DNA of 6,087 nt from Bacteroidales bacterium (GCA_004555955.1 SFJG01000109.1:1-6087), one strand, 5' to 3'. Shown: positions 1 to 6,087, counted from the first letter of the stretch. Program-made: numbers and translations. The notes: a model not told the origin generated them from the letters alone.

Positions 1-347
1 TAATAGTAATTGCCCGGAGCGTTTTTGCGGATGGCTATCGACGAAGGTGTTTCGACGGTAAGCAACGAGTCGTTGCCCAACTCCATACGAAATTGGACGT
101 CGTCGTGGTTCTTCATGTCGAAGGTCAAGAAGTGGGCGCGCATATGTGTCGAAAGTCCGTCGCCGTGCAGATAGACGAGTGTATACATCGTGCCGGGACC
201 TACTTTTTCGTGGCGAAGAGTGTCGACCGTAAAGGTCTCGACTATCGGCGTGCCGTTGGTGGCATCGTTGCGGTTAAGAGTCCATTGCGTGGAAGCATAA
301 ACGCCGAACGCTGCCAAAAGGAGTAAAATGGTTATAAGTTTTCTCAT
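1..347 (-). CDS. Secreted protein, N-terminal part; probable phosphodiester glycosidase (NAGPA/DUF2233 family)
   Basis: Partial gene: the reading frame opens with ATG at 347 and stays open for 115 codons to the window edge, so the C-terminal part is missing. Residues 1-18 form a Sec signal peptide: RKL, a leucine-rich core, then VYA before Ser19. No lipobox cysteine is present, so the product is probably periplasmic or secreted rather than a lipoprotein. The mature start has a VGPGTMYT motif, then HMRAHFLTFDMKN, a 'LGNDSL' stretch and 'SIAIRKNAPGNYY'. From memory of the family, this order (PGxxYT, a strand ending in D-x-KN, then AxRxxxxGxYFAGINxDF) is the beginning of NAGPA/DUF2233 phosphodiester glycosidases, common in Bacteroidales. 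These enzymes remove a sugar joined through a phosphodiester; the bacterial substrate is poorly known. The catalytic region lies outside the window, so function rests on N-terminal resemblance only. The gene follows the SusF-like gene across a terminator and is probably transcribed separately. Another secreted beta-sandwich protein is the main alternative. Confidence 0.6.
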   Translation of the reverse strand, partial: MRKLITILLLLAAFGVYASTQWTLNRNDATNGTPIVETFTVDTLRHEKVGPGTMYTLVYLHGDGLSTHMRAHFLTFDMKNHDDVQFRMELGNDSLLTVETPSSIAIRKNAPGNYY

Positions 348-380
348 AATATTGGTTTTATGTTAGCGAATTTTACGACA

Positions 381-409
381 GAAATCTATTCGGGCTGAAA
401 GTTCGCAAA
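381..409 (-). promoter_or_regulatory. Candidate Bacteroidota-type promoter for the phosphodiester-glycosidase-like gene
   Basis: On the minus strand, TTTG (409-406) is followed after 17 bases by TAGATTTC (388-381). This is one mismatch from the Bacteroides sigma-ABfr -7 consensus TAnnTTTG with its -33 TTTG. The 17-base spacing is slightly shorter than the usual 19 or so. It would start transcription some 25-30 bases before the ATG at 347 and downstream of the terminator at 493-462, which is where an independent promoter is needed. The region is AT-rich, so a chance match is possible. Confidence 0.35.
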
Positions 410-461
410 AAAACTCGAGAATAAAAAGCGAAAACGTGTAAAATTGCCGTACGAAAGCGAC

Positions 462-493
462 AAAAAAGCGCACCCGTTGTGGATGCGCTTTTT
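462..493 (-). terminator. Intrinsic terminator after the SusF-like gene, symmetrical and possibly bidirectional
   Basis: Read on the minus strand, an A5 run leads into the stem GCGCATCC / GGGTGCGC (8 base pairs, one G-U), with a five-base loop ACAAC, then a T6 run. The A and T tracts can lengthen the stem. It begins 19 bases after the TAA stop of the SusF-like gene (513-515), the expected place for the end of the Sus-type operon. Because of the A5/T6 symmetry it could also stop transcription from the other strand, although no plus-strand gene is seen here. Confidence 0.88.
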
Positions 494-512
494 CGTTATA
501 TAAGTCTAAAAC

Positions 513-2018
513 TTACTTCAAAGCAGCTTTACCAGTAGTAAAGTTGAGCGAAACAACTTGACCTGCACCGGCGTTAACGCGTTGTTGGTCACCACCTGTA
601 CCGCGGTAAGCAATAGCGTCGCCGAAGAAGATGAACTCACTTTGCCACCAGTCGCCGAGCCATTGAGAATTATCGCTATTGAGCGGGTGAACGCAGAGAC
701 GGAGTTCGCCGTCGGCAGCAAGAACAGGCGAAGTAAATACGCCATCGGCAGTTGTCGGTACGTTGAACAACCAGTTAGCGTCGTCGTTCCAAACGCCACC
801 TGCGCAAGAACCGTAAACGTATACGTTCGGCGCGAATACGTTAACAACGAATTCGAAGCCTGCGTTGCCGAGTTTCTTTTCAACGCCGAAGAGATACCAA
901 CCGGCCTTCGAGAGAGCGATGTTACCATTGTCGTTAACGAAATCAACACCTGCTACGTTCGAAACGAGAGAAGCGCCGTTGTAGCCGAATTCGCCACCGT
1001 CCCAAGCTGCGTTTGTGTTGAACTTGAAGCCCTTGTTTTCTCCAACGAAAGCCAATACCCAGTACTTCCAAGAATCTTTAGCACCGTTATCGTTAGCCCA
1101 AGCGGGAACCATTGTCGAAGCGTTTTTCCAGTCCCAACCGCAGAAGTCGCCAATCATGTACATTGTCGGAACGACTTTAGCCACCTTGAACGTATTGTTG
1201 AGCATGTCGATAGTGATGCTGTAAAGACCATCTTCAGCAATATTAATAGCCATAGCCGCTTCGCCATAAGCGAGGTCGCCCGAAGTAGAGTTGTCGTTAG
1301 CAGCACCCCAAACATAGAGGAAGCTGTTGTCGGGGTCAGCCTTAGCGCTTTCAAGACCCTTGGAGCCAATGAATTGGATAGAGCCTTTTTTCAACTCAAC
1401 AGTAGCCGAGAAGATAGGATCGTCGTAGAGGTCAGTGTCAGCGTGGTCGAGCTTGATAAGACTCTTATCCCAACCGTCGCCGAACCAAACGTCGGTAACA
1501 ACGTAGTAAGCCGGGTCGATAACGATACCGAGGTCGATAGGAGTAACCACAACCTTAGTAGCCATCAAATAAGTGTCTTTAGCGAAAGCAACACGCGAAG
1601 TGCCGTCGGTAAGATACGGGATGAAGCGGAACCAAAGAGGTTTAGCGTTCGGTGTTTTGCCGTAGAACGAACGGAAAGCAGCGTTAATGTTGTTTGCTTG
1701 GATAGCGCCATCGCTCATTTTATATTGCTTGTATTCAGCAAAAGTTTCGTCAGCGGCGATTTGCACGTCATAATCGACGCCTGTACCTGCGTTGAGCGCG
1801 GGTGTTGCTGTAGTGTTAACCAATGTGAGTTGGTGTGTAGTCTGAACATTGTTGAGGTTGAGCGCGTCAATCAAGTCAGAACCCGGCGCTACGGTCAATC
1901 CGTTAACGGAAGTGATAGGCGCTTGCGGATTCGACTGCGGAAGAGCCTCATCATAGTCGTCGCAGGCTACGAAGCCAAGTGCGAGGACCGACATTAAAAA
2001 TATACCTAATTTTTTCAT
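513..2018 (-). CDS. SusF-like surface glycan-binding lipoprotein (SusE/SusF family), three C-terminal modules
   Basis: Complete 501-residue outer-membrane lipoprotein. The ATG at 2018 is chosen because it starts a lipoprotein signal peptide: KK, a hydrophobic core, and lipobox FVAC with lipidated Cys19. CDDYDE follows, an acidic stretch like the Bacteroidota export signal for surface lipoproteins. Residues about 20-158 form a SusE-type N-terminal, probably Ig-like domain. Residues about 165-281 are an extra beta-rich module (VVTDVWFGDGWD, IQFIGSKG, FLYVWGAAND, GLYSITID) absent from the neighbouring paralogue. Residues about 284-394 (YMIGDFCGWDW, GFKFNTNAAWDG, GWYLFGV) and 397-501 (VYVYG, LRLCVHP, GDWWQSEFIFF, AYRGTGGDQQRV) match the paralogue closely. 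Three modules and about 500 residues agree with SusF of B. thetaiotaomicron, which has three starch-binding modules. The likely role is holding glycan at the cell surface; the tryptophan-rich motifs are candidate sugar-contact sites (inference). It is the last gene before the terminator. The substrate cannot be read from the sequence. Confidence 0.9.
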   Translation of the reverse strand: MKKLGIFLMSVLALGFVACDDYDEALPQSNPQAPITSVNGLTVAPGSDLIDALNLNNVQTTHQLTLVNTTATPALNAGTGVDYDVQIAADETFAEYKQYKMSDGAIQANNINAAFRSFYGKTPNAKPLWFRFIPYLTDGTSRVAFAKDTYLMATKVVVTPIDLGIVIDPAYYVVTDVWFGDGWDKSLIKLDHADTDLYDDPIFSATVELKKGSIQFIGSKGLESAKADPDNSFLYVWGAANDNSTSGDLAYGEAAMAINIAEDGLYSITIDMLNNTFKVAKVVPTMYMIGDFCGWDWKNASTMVPAWANDNGAKDSWKYWVLAFVGENKGFKFNTNAAWDGGEFGYNGASLVSNVAGVDFVNDNGNIALSKAGWYLFGVEKKLGNAGFEFVVNVFAPNVYVYGSCAGGVWNDDANWLFNVPTTADGVFTSPVLAADGELRLCVHPLNSDNSQWLGDWWQSEFIFFGDAIAYRGTGGDQQRVNAGAGQVVSLNFTTGKAALK

Positions 2019-2028
2019 ATTGTATTCT
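2019..2028 (-). promoter_or_regulatory. A-rich translation leader of the SusF-like gene
   Basis: The ten bases before the ATG read AGAATACAAT on the minus strand, with no Shine-Dalgarno sequence. The leader of the SusD-like gene (5057-5048) is AGAAAACAAT and differs at one position. Bacteroidota usually initiate without Shine-Dalgarno pairing and favour A-rich leaders, so this supports both start choices. Confidence 0.45.
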
Positions 2029-2037
2029 CTGTTTTTT

Positions 2038-2086
2038 GGCTTTCATCGGGGTGCGTGCCCGCGGTGGGTAGCACCCCTACGAAGCC
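2038..2086 (-). repeat. Imperfect palindrome / REP-like hairpin between the SusE-like and SusF-like genes
   Basis: A GC-rich inverted repeat fills most of the 79-base gap. The outer arms GGCTT/AAGCC (2038-2042 with 2082-2086) are joined by a small internal loop to a perfect seven-pair stem GGGGTGC/GCACCCC (2048-2054 with 2071-2077). Inside, TGCCC/GGGTA (2056-2060 with 2066-2070, one G-T pair) closes a five-base loop. In the direction of transcription it begins 11 bases after the SusE-like stop, ends 19 bases before the SusF-like start, and is followed by A6 rather than T, so it is not a normal terminator for this operon. It may stabilise or process the mRNA, or be a dispersed REP-type element; copy number cannot be judged from one window. 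Confidence 0.75.
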
Positions 2087-2097
2087 TTTTAAGGTTA

Positions 2098-3291
2098 TTA
2101 TTTTACTTCTGCGTAACCGGTTGCAAAGTTGAGGTAAACTTTAGCACCTGCAGCGTTACCAACACGTGCTTGGTCGCCACCGTTACCGCGGTAAGCAATC
2201 TTCTTGTCGAAGAAGATGAACTCGGTGTGCCACCAGTCACCGCCCCAGTAACCACCTTCAGTGTCTTCGGGGTGGATGCACAAACGCAAGCAACCGCCTT
2301 CTTCAGTACCCGGAGTAGCCACAAGTGCGGGCGATTCGAACATACCTTCGGCAGTGTCAGGAACTGACAATGTCCAGTTATCGTCGTCACCCCAGTTGCC
2401 ACCGTTAGCAGGACCGTAGACGTAAACCTTCGGCGGGAATACGTTGAGAGTGTATTTGAAATCGCGACCTTCGATAGCGATGTCGATAGCGAAGATATAC
2501 CAACCACTCTTGTTAAGACCGATGTTACCACCTGCGTCTACCATCTCAAGACCCGGAACGGTTGTCTTGAATGTAACGCCTGCGAAACCGAAGTCGCTGC
2601 CATCCCAAGCAGTTTTCTTGTTAAACTTGAAGCCTTGACCACCTTGGTCAGCACCCTTAACGTAGCGGATGCACCAGAACTTAGCGGGATAAGAGTGAAC
2701 GGGAACCATTTCTGCGCAGTTACCCCAGTCCCAACCGCAGAATTCGCCAATCATATAGAAGTTCGACGGAAGTTCTACTGCCGGCAATGCGAAGTAAGGA
2801 ATAGTGTTGATTGTAATTGCGTTCGAAGTAATTTCGCTACCTTCGATGAGAGCGCTGCTCACCTTAGAGTGAACGCGAATAGTCACGGGAATAGTGCCGG
2901 ATTCAGCAGCAGCAAGAGCAGCATCGATGTCGGCTTGTTCAGTCCAACCGTAAGCCGAGCAAACAGCCATAGCAAAATCGTTGGCATCAATTTGGATGTC
3001 GCAAGTGTGGAACGTACCGCTAACGGTAGCTGCATGTTCGAAAGTTGCGTCAGTAGCTACTTCTACAGTGTAGTCGCACACTGCGCTGTAGCCATAGTCG
3101 GGTTGCGAGAAAGTCAAGTTGACAGTACCCGCATTGATTAAGTCGTAGACACCGTTGCTGAACTGCGGCTGATTGAGCACGAAAGTTGTCGGTGCTTTAT
3201 ATTCTGCAATTTTGTTGGCGGGTTCGTCTTCGATACACGAAGTGAACATTGCTGCTGTAGCAAATGCCATCAATAAATATTTCAATTTCAT
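2098..3291 (-). CDS. SusE-like surface glycan-binding lipoprotein (SusE/SusF family), two C-terminal modules
   Basis: Complete 397-residue outer-membrane lipoprotein, starting 19 bases after the SusD-like stop. The ATG at 3291 gives a signal peptide with KLK, a hydrophobic core and lipobox FTSC (Cys19). CIEDE follows, an acidic stretch expected of surface-exposed Bacteroidota lipoproteins. Residues about 20-165 are a SusE N-terminal domain (typical pattern: PTTFVLNQPQFSN, then LTFSQPDYGYSAVCDYTVEVATDATF). Residues about 176-285 (YMIGEFCGWDW, GFKFNKKTAWDG, GWYIFAI) and 288-397 (VYVYGPANGGNW, LRLCIHP, GDWWHTEFIFF, AYRGNGGDQARV) are two beta-sandwich modules about half identical, by eye, to the C-terminal modules of the SusF-like neighbour. 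Length and two-module layout agree with SusE of B. thetaiotaomicron. The probable role is binding polysaccharide outside the cell and feeding the SusC/SusD pair. Several cysteines beyond the lipidated one (for example 185, 192, 207, 334, 338) may form disulfides. Family is secure; the glycan is unknown. Confidence 0.9.
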   Translation of the reverse strand: MKLKYLLMAFATAAMFTSCIEDEPANKIAEYKAPTTFVLNQPQFSNGVYDLINAGTVNLTFSQPDYGYSAVCDYTVEVATDATFEHAATVSGTFHTCDIQIDANDFAMAVCSAYGWTEQADIDAALAAAESGTIPVTIRVHSKVSSALIEGSEITSNAITINTIPYFALPAVELPSNFYMIGEFCGWDWGNCAEMVPVHSYPAKFWCIRYVKGADQGGQGFKFNKKTAWDGSDFGFAGVTFKTTVPGLEMVDAGGNIGLNKSGWYIFAIDIAIEGRDFKYTLNVFPPKVYVYGPANGGNWGDDDNWTLSVPDTAEGMFESPALVATPGTEEGGCLRLCIHPEDTEGGYWGGDWWHTEFIFFDKKIAYRGNGGDQARVGNAAGAKVYLNFATGYAEVK

Positions 3292-3310
3292 TGCATTAAC
3301 TGTTTAAGGA

Positions 3311-5047
3311 TTAATAGCCTGGATTCTGGATTGAAGCAAACTCCGGTTGCGCGGCAATCAAGTTAGCAGGAAGCGGGAATACTGTTTGGTAGTCGTTGAT
3401 GTCGGTACCTTCGTAAACGCCACCTTTCCAAGCCCAGTTGTAACCGCTGGTAAACTTGTGATAGCGAACGAGGTCGGAACGACGGTGATTTTCCCAGTAG
3501 AGCTCACGAGCGCGCTCGTCGAGAAGAGCGTCAGAGGTAAGGTTGCTCCAAGCAGCCGCACCTGCACGTTCGCGCACTACGTTGACAGCAGCGAGAGCCG
3601 AAGCGGCATCGCCTTGACCGCCGAGAACGAAGCACTCAGCCTTCATAAGATATACGTCGGCGAGACGGAACAACGGGAGGTCGGTGTCGGGGTGAACGTT
3701 TGCGCTCAAAGCCTTCGAAGCGGCAGAGATGTTGTCGATGGTTACAGGAGCTGTTTCATCGTTGAGATAGAACGTACCATCTTCCTTAGTCAGCAAGTTG
3801 GTAAACTTGATAGCAGCATAACCGTTGTTGTACTTAGAGTAGTCGGTATTTTCTTTAGTGAAACCGGCAGCTTCTTTGCACCAGAGGTCATCGCGAACGT
3901 CGTTCGCATCGATAAACTTGTCAGAGAATTGTTCGCGAGCGTGCATACAGCCCCATTGGTCGTTGATACCATAGTCGGCGCAAGCCATTTTGTATTTGCT
4001 CTTAGCGATGTCGACTTCTGCGTAGGTGTTAGCACTACCGTTGCTCAAAGCGGCAGCCATCAAGTAGCGAGTACCGCCGTAAGCTTGTGTGTAAGTGTTT
4101 TCGTAAGGAACACCCCAAAGGATTTCGTTTTCGTCGGGTTTCGAACCACCGGGCATGTAACGGTCGTTGTTAGCCGAGAACACAGCAAGATAGTGGTTAG
4201 CCAAACCGGAGTTCTTGAAACCGCCACCTTGGTGGTTAGCGATGATTTGGTTGCAGAGGTCGAGACATTCTGCATAGTGGTTTTCGCCAACGTAGATTTC
4301 TGCGTTAAGGTAAACCTTTGCGAGAAGAGTCTTAACGCCGTCGAGACCAACACGACCATAGACCAATTTAGCGTCGGCAGGCCATGTAGCGATGATGTCC
4401 TTAAGTTCGGCAACGAGCTTAGCATAAAGGTCTTTGCGAACGATAGGAGTCGGGTTAGTACCGTAAGGCACTGTTTCGTCTACCCAACCGGCATTACCCC
4501 ACATGTCGAGCACGTTGTAGTAAGCAAGAGCGCGGATGGCGCGAGCCTCGCGAACGTATTGAGCAGCGCAGTTCATCGTAGTTTTGTTGTTCAATTCGAT
4601 GCCTGAAGCTTCAACTTGACGGATGAAGTCGTTGCAGATAGCGATGATAACATACAAACGGCTGTAAGTACCGTAAACAAGACCGTGACCGTTAGTCCAA
4701 GAGCCCTTAACGATGTTGTCGACACCGTCCTCGGTGTAAATCCAAGCACATTCGTCGGTCGACTTTTCGTTGAGTATAAACAAAGCACGTTGGTAGCACG
4801 ATTTACCGGCGTCCATACCCTTAAGGTCGGCAGAGCCTTCGCCCGATTGACCGGAAACGGCGAGTACGGAATAACATTTATTTAAGGCCTGAGGCAAATA
4901 AGTGTCAGGATCGTTCGCAATGTCTGCCCAAGTGAACGACCTCGGGTCTTCGGGAGTCAAGTCGAGGTCGTTGACACAAGACGTCGACATAGCACCAAGA
5001 CCGAGAACGACTGCGGCAGAGGCTATTAATTTATTGATAGATTTCAT
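3311..5047 (-). CDS. SusD/RagB family nutrient-binding outer-membrane lipoprotein
   Basis: Complete 578-residue protein, the lid and glycan-binding partner of the SusC-type transporter encoded just upstream. The ATG at 5047 opens a lipoprotein signal peptide with lipobox STSC and lipidated Cys24, followed by VNDLDLTPEDPRSF, a classic SusD mature start. The N-terminal SusD-like domain includes STDECAW (96-102) and REARAIRALAYYNVLDMWG (166-184), one of the TPR-like helices. The C-terminal RagB/SusD domain contains RLADVYLMKAECF (461-473), ERARELYWENHRRSDLVRYHKF (511-532), and the family ending FPLPANLIAAQPEF...QNPGY (557-578). Length fits the family. It starts 24 bases after the SusC-like stop with an A-rich leader and ends 19 bases before the SusE-like gene, so all are probably one transcript. 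In the known system SusD sits on the SusC barrel and opens like a pedal-bin lid to deliver oligosaccharides. Ligand specificity cannot be predicted from this sequence. Confidence 0.97.
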   Translation of the reverse strand: MKSINKLIASAAVVLGLGAMSTSCVNDLDLTPEDPRSFTWADIANDPDTYLPQALNKCYSVLAVSGQSGEGSADLKGMDAGKSCYQRALFILNEKSTDECAWIYTEDGVDNIVKGSWTNGHGLVYGTYSRLYVIIAICNDFIRQVEASGIELNNKTTMNCAAQYVREARAIRALAYYNVLDMWGNAGWVDETVPYGTNPTPIVRKDLYAKLVAELKDIIATWPADAKLVYGRVGLDGVKTLLAKVYLNAEIYVGENHYAECLDLCNQIIANHQGGGFKNSGLANHYLAVFSANNDRYMPGGSKPDENEILWGVPYENTYTQAYGGTRYLMAAALSNGSANTYAEVDIAKSKYKMACADYGINDQWGCMHAREQFSDKFIDANDVRDDLWCKEAAGFTKENTDYSKYNNGYAAIKFTNLLTKEDGTFYLNDETAPVTIDNISAASKALSANVHPDTDLPLFRLADVYLMKAECFVLGGQGDAASALAAVNVVRERAGAAAWSNLTSDALLDERARELYWENHRRSDLVRYHKFTSGYNWAWKGGVYEGTDINDYQTVFPLPANLIAAQPEFASIQNPGY

Positions 5048-5057
5048 ATTGTTTTCT
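5048..5057 (-). promoter_or_regulatory. A-rich translation leader of the SusD-like gene
   Basis: Minus-strand AGAAAACAAT directly precedes the ATG at 5047; no Shine-Dalgarno motif is present. It matches the leader of the SusF-like gene at nine of ten positions. The 24-base gap to the SusC-like stop is too short and featureless for a separate promoter, so the gene is probably translated from the susC-susD message. Confidence 0.45.
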
Positions 5058-5071
5058 ATATTAATTAAATG

Positions 5072-6087
5072 TTAGAATGTAGCAACCAAACCAAGAGTGT
5101 AGGTTGTAGGACGCGGATAAACGTTGTTGTCGATACCGCTGAATGTTTCAGGATCCAAACCGTTATACTTGGTGATTACGAACGGATTTTGAACAGCGCC
5201 GTAGAGACGGAGGCGAAGTCTTTCTTTGCAGAGATCCTTCCAAGTGTAACCAAGAGTGATGTTGTCAACGCGGAGGAAGTTACCGTTGCGGAGATAGTAG
5301 TCGCTCAAGTAGAGGTTTTGACCGGTTTCGCCGGTGAAGTAAACGTCGCAGTCAACGAGGTTTGTCAAGTGAGTGTTAACCCAAGTGCGGTTCAACACGT
5401 TGCGTTGCGAAAGTACGTTGTTGTAAACTTTAGCACCGAAGTTAGCGCGAAGAGTCAAGCCGAAGTCCCAGTTCTTATAGTTGAACGTGTTGCTCATCGA
5501 CATAGTGACCTTCGGGTCTTTTTGATAACGGAATACGCGGTCGTTGTCGTCGATAGCGCCGTTACCGTCTTGGTCAACAAATTCGCCTTCAATCGGGTTA
5601 CCTGCTTCGTCATAAACTTGCTCGAAGAGGTAGTAAGTAAATGCAGGATAGCCTACTTTGTGAGCTTGAACGAGGTTGTTCGTACCACCGCTGATGCCTG
5701 TAACGGCAACGAAAGCGTTGGGGTCGTCGGTGTTGTTAAGTTTTGTGATTTCGTTCTTGTTCCAACCAACGTTGTAGTCGATAGTCCAAGTGAAGTCCTT
5801 AGTAACAATCGGTTTAGCGTTGATAGCGAATTCAAGACCGATGTTTCTCATCGTACCTACGTTGATAGTCATCTCGTTGGTAGTAGCCGAGCCGATAGGC
5901 ACAGTTACGTTACAGAGAAGGTCTTTGGTGTCGCGGAGATACCAGTCCAAAGAAGCGTTGATACGGTTGTTGAGGAACGAAACGTCGATACCGGCGTTGT
6001 AAGTAGTAGTTTCCTCCCACTTGAGGTCTTTAACATATCCACCCGGATAGAGAGTTTGTTGATATGTGATTTCGCCTGTTTCGGGGT
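5072..6087 (-). CDS. SusC/RagA family TonB-dependent outer-membrane transporter, C-terminal part
   Basis: Only the last 337 codons are inside the window. The frame is open to the edge (first full codon at 6085), so the start, signal peptide, TonB box and plug domain are outside. A start near 5950 would be wrong: it is an internal TTG, and the frame upstream encodes LKWEETTTYNAGIDVSFLNNRI, a conserved SusC barrel segment. Later hallmarks are TMSMSNTFNYKNWDFGLTLRANFG, YYLRNGNFLRVDNITLGYTW, VQNPFVITKYNGLDPE and the ending YTLGLVATF. The final phenylalanine is the usual outer-membrane insertion signal. At fragment residues 171-182, DQDGNGAIDDND matches a calcium-binding EF-hand-type loop, seen often in SusC extracellular regions. 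The protein forms the 22-strand barrel that imports oligosaccharides with TonB energy. The SusD-like gene follows after 24 bases, the normal pairing. Family and strand are certain; substrate is not. Confidence 0.96.
   Translation of the reverse strand, partial: PETGEITYQQTLYPGGYVKDLKWEETTTYNAGIDVSFLNNRINASLDWYLRDTKDLLCNVTVPIGSATTNEMTINVGTMRNIGLEFAINAKPIVTKDFTWTIDYNVGWNKNEITKLNNTDDPNAFVAVTGISGGTNNLVQAHKVGYPAFTYYLFEQVYDEAGNPIEGEFVDQDGNGAIDDNDRVFRYQKDPKVTMSMSNTFNYKNWDFGLTLRANFGAKVYNNVLSQRNVLNRTWVNTHLTNLVDCDVYFTGETGQNLYLSDYYLRNGNFLRVDNITLGYTWKDLCKERLRLRLYGAVQNPFVITKYNGLDPETFSGIDNNVYPRPTTYTLGLVATF

Noticed and set aside
93..326. Plus-strand frame of 77 codons near the window start
   Set aside because: It lies opposite the signal-peptide-bearing minus-strand gene at 347-1, whose protein has coherent family motifs; the plus-strand translation has none.
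599..614. Identical 16-base string with palindromic TACCGCGGTA, repeated at 2184-2199
   Set aside because: Both copies encode the same IAYRG segment of the paralogous C-terminal modules, so shared coding ancestry explains the repeat and the palindrome; no separate site is needed.
558..1997. Long plus-strand open frame (479 codons) opposite the SusF-like gene
   Set aside because: It is the antisense of a well-supported lipoprotein gene. Its translation has no signal, motif or domain pattern. It stays open because the real gene seldom uses Leu TTA/CTA and Ser TCA codons, whose complements are stops.
2038..2086. Reading the intercistronic hairpin as an intrinsic terminator for the SusE-like gene
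   Set aside because: In the direction of transcription the stem is followed by A6, not T. A TTTT run lies on the other side, but no plus-strand gene needs terminating there.
3347..4606. Long plus-strand open frame (419 codons) opposite the SusD-like gene
   Set aside because: Same cause: codon bias of the SusD-like gene leaves the opposite frame open. The translation is low in motifs and has no plausible start region.
1..6087. CRISPR array, tRNA/rRNA, insertion sequence or phage genes
   Set aside because: No regularly spaced direct repeats, RNA-gene signatures, transposase or phage motifs were seen; nearly all bases belong to the five minus-strand genes.

Overview
The window carries the surface glycan-uptake part of a polysaccharide utilization locus (PUL) from a Bacteroidota bacterium, most likely a gut-type member of the order Bacteroidales. 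The evidence is a complete SusD-family lipoprotein directly behind a SusC/RagA-type TonB-dependent receptor, lipoprotein signal peptides with acidic residues right after the lipid-carrying cysteine, A-rich leaders without Shine-Dalgarno sequences, and nearly balanced base composition. Family and genus cannot be fixed from this sequence.

All genes are on the minus strand, so transcription runs from high to low coordinates. In that order: (1) 6087-5072, the last 337 residues of a SusC-like outer-membrane transporter whose start lies outside the window; (2) 5047-3311, a complete SusD-like glycan-binding lipoprotein; (3) 3291-2098, a SusE-like lipoprotein with an N-terminal domain and two C-terminal modules; (4) 2018-513, a longer SusF-like lipoprotein with the same two C-terminal modules plus one extra module; (5) a strong intrinsic terminator at 493-462; (6) 347-1, the N-terminal 115 residues of a secreted protein that resembles phosphodiester glycosidases (NAGPA/DUF2233 type), probably with its own promoter. 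The first three junctions are 24, 19 and 79 bases. The 79-base gap between the SusE-like and SusF-like genes holds a GC-rich, nearly self-complementary hairpin that looks like a REP-type element.

Inferred working model: the SusE-like and SusF-like lipoproteins capture glycan on the cell surface, SusD acts as the lid that passes oligosaccharides to the SusC barrel, and TonB energy drives import. The two-module/three-module pair parallels SusE and SusF of the Bacteroides thetaiotaomicron starch system, so an alpha-glucan substrate is possible. No amylase, other glycoside hydrolase or regulator lies in the window to confirm it.

I see no sign of an entirely new system. The points most worth following are the intercistronic hairpin, the tandem SusE/SusF-like duplication with module gain, and the phosphodiester-glycosidase-like gene next to the PUL. 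No stretch over 300 bases lacks a gene; the longest gap is 348-512, which holds the terminator and a candidate promoter.
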